This document shows, piece after piece, positions 63,091-64,000 of a DNA stretch of 64,000 nt (the stretch's first letter is position 1; every line of letters begins with the position of its first letter). The DNA comes from Wuchereria bancrofti. Its lineage: Eukaryota; Nematoda; Chromadorea; Rhabditida; Onchocercidae. The notes under the pieces were generated by a model, which was not told the origin of the DNA, did not search any database, and saw nothing but the letters and a program-made list of their open reading frames with translations. Location of the stretch: NCBI GenBank assembly GCA_005281725.1, contig SSBO01000012.1, positions 23,054,391 through 23,118,390 of the forward strand. The letters are read 5' to 3'. Made by a program: the position numbers and the translations under genes.

Positions 63091-63290
63091 GATAAATATT
63101 TGATAAAACTATTATCAGTATTACGTAAATTCCACATGTAATATTGTGTAGTGATAAATATTTGATAAAACTATTATCAGTATTACGTAAATTCCACATG
63201 TAATATTGTGTAGTGATAAATATTTGATAAAACTATTATCAGTATTACGTAAATTCCACATGTAATATTGTGTAGTGATAAATACTTGAT
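63091..63290. repeat. 62-bp tandem units at the right end
   Basis: GATAAATATTTGATAAAACT followed by ATTATCAGTATTACGTAAA and TCCACATGTAATATTGTGTA recurs at 63091, 63153, 63215 and, in part, 63277, an exact 62-base period. It is non-coding. Confidence 0.92.
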
Positions 63291-64000
63291 ACACTATCAT
63301 ATCAATGACATTTGCAAAATGATTGTTGTGTAAATGTATGTCGAATGTATACGGATGAATGTGTATCGGTGTTATGACCTAAAAAAGAAAAATTTTTAAT
63401 GGGTAAATTGATGAACGTTAAAATGCATACAATGAATGAATCGAATTCTACTACCATTATAAAATTAAAAATTTTCAATTATATAAATTTTTGCTCAAAT
63501 TTAACAAAATTTTAACTTTTTTCGAACAATTAATTTCTAAACATTAACAATAATTTTTATTTAATATCCAATACGCTTTAAATTATAATAGTTGTTGTTT
63601 TTTTTTTTTTAAATTTTTTTCTTTTGAAAAAAAAAAAGATAGAATAAGAAAATTTGTTTATTAGAGTTGAAGTATGTGGAATTTGAAAAATTATAAATTA
63701 GATTTAAAATAGTAAATATATTTGATTGTCTTTTTAGTGATAGCAAATATCTGCATGAAATTTTTTTTTTTTTGATAAAGAGACAATTGATAAATAATTT
63801 TCTAATTTCACTAAGCAATTTTCATTATTAATTAAGTTTTTCATTTATATTCGAATATTTTGAATGTTTTTTTTGCTTTTTTTTTTAAATCAATCTATAT
63901 ATGTTAAATATATTAAATTATTGTTAAATTTATTGAAATATTGAAAATTTCATTGTTAAAAGGATGTTTTCATGCATGAATAAGCATTTTCATTCATTTC

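Larger units (their letters stand above)
60896..64000. other. Upstream non-coding region of the synthetase gene
   Basis: No KS-like or other credible coding exon was found on either strand in these 3.1 kb, so missing 5' exons, if any, lie farther out. The region contains a roughly 79-bp direct duplication next to the start codon (60896-61048), three 124-bp units (61212-61585), 62-bp units (63091-63290), short TTACT/TTTACT runs near 62040-62100 and poly-A/T tracts. Confidence 0.65.

Noticed and set aside
63609..63818. Minus-strand ORF near the right end as an upstream synthetase exon
   Set aside because: It translates poly-A/T tracts and has no KS or carrier motif.

Overview
This is a nuclear window from an AT-rich nematode, most likely a draft assembly of a filarial or other spirurid worm. 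Genes are split into many exons with TTTCAG/TTTTAG acceptors, introns are full of homopolymer runs and short tandem arrays, and the gene set is metazoan and nematode-like. The genus cannot be fixed by reading alone.

Layout: (1) 1-13796, plus strand: the 3' part of unc-10, the RIM active-zone scaffold (PDZ, C2A, C2B); its 5' end lies outside the window. (2) 15817-17929, minus strand: a three-exon gene for an unrecognised 165-residue acidic, probably nuclear protein. (3) 17930-18671: a less AT-rich divergent promoter region that contains a 170-base assembly gap. (4) 18672-30982, plus strand: sec-16, the ER-exit-site scaffold, rebuilt from 38 exons into 1702 residues. (5) 33813-36845, plus strand: a two-RRM protein of the SECp43/TRNAU1AP family in seven exons (350 residues). 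(6) 37444-60895, minus strand: a giant hybrid polyketide synthase - nonribosomal peptide synthetase of about 7256 residues, in one 21.2-kb exon followed by three small exons that complete the thioesterase. (7) 60896-64000: non-coding upstream DNA of the synthetase, with tandem repeats and a striking 21-base palindrome.

The synthetase is the exciting part. Its order is: relic AT-DH; KS1, relic AT, relic DH, ACP1, KR1, ACP2; AT-DH without a KS; KS2, relic AT, KR2, ACP3; KS3, AT, KR3, PCP; C, A, PCP, TE. Three of the five AT domains have lost the active-site serine, one AT-DH pair has lost its KS but kept the KS-AT linker, and the protein starts inside a decayed half-module. Caenorhabditis elegans has a related hybrid line (PKS-1/NRPS-1, nemamides). 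This gene may be the PKS-1 counterpart or a divergent assembly line making a different product.

The other genes are housekeeping or neuronal and show no functional link to the synthetase. All exon models were spliced by eye with frame consistency as the test; no alignment or database search was run.
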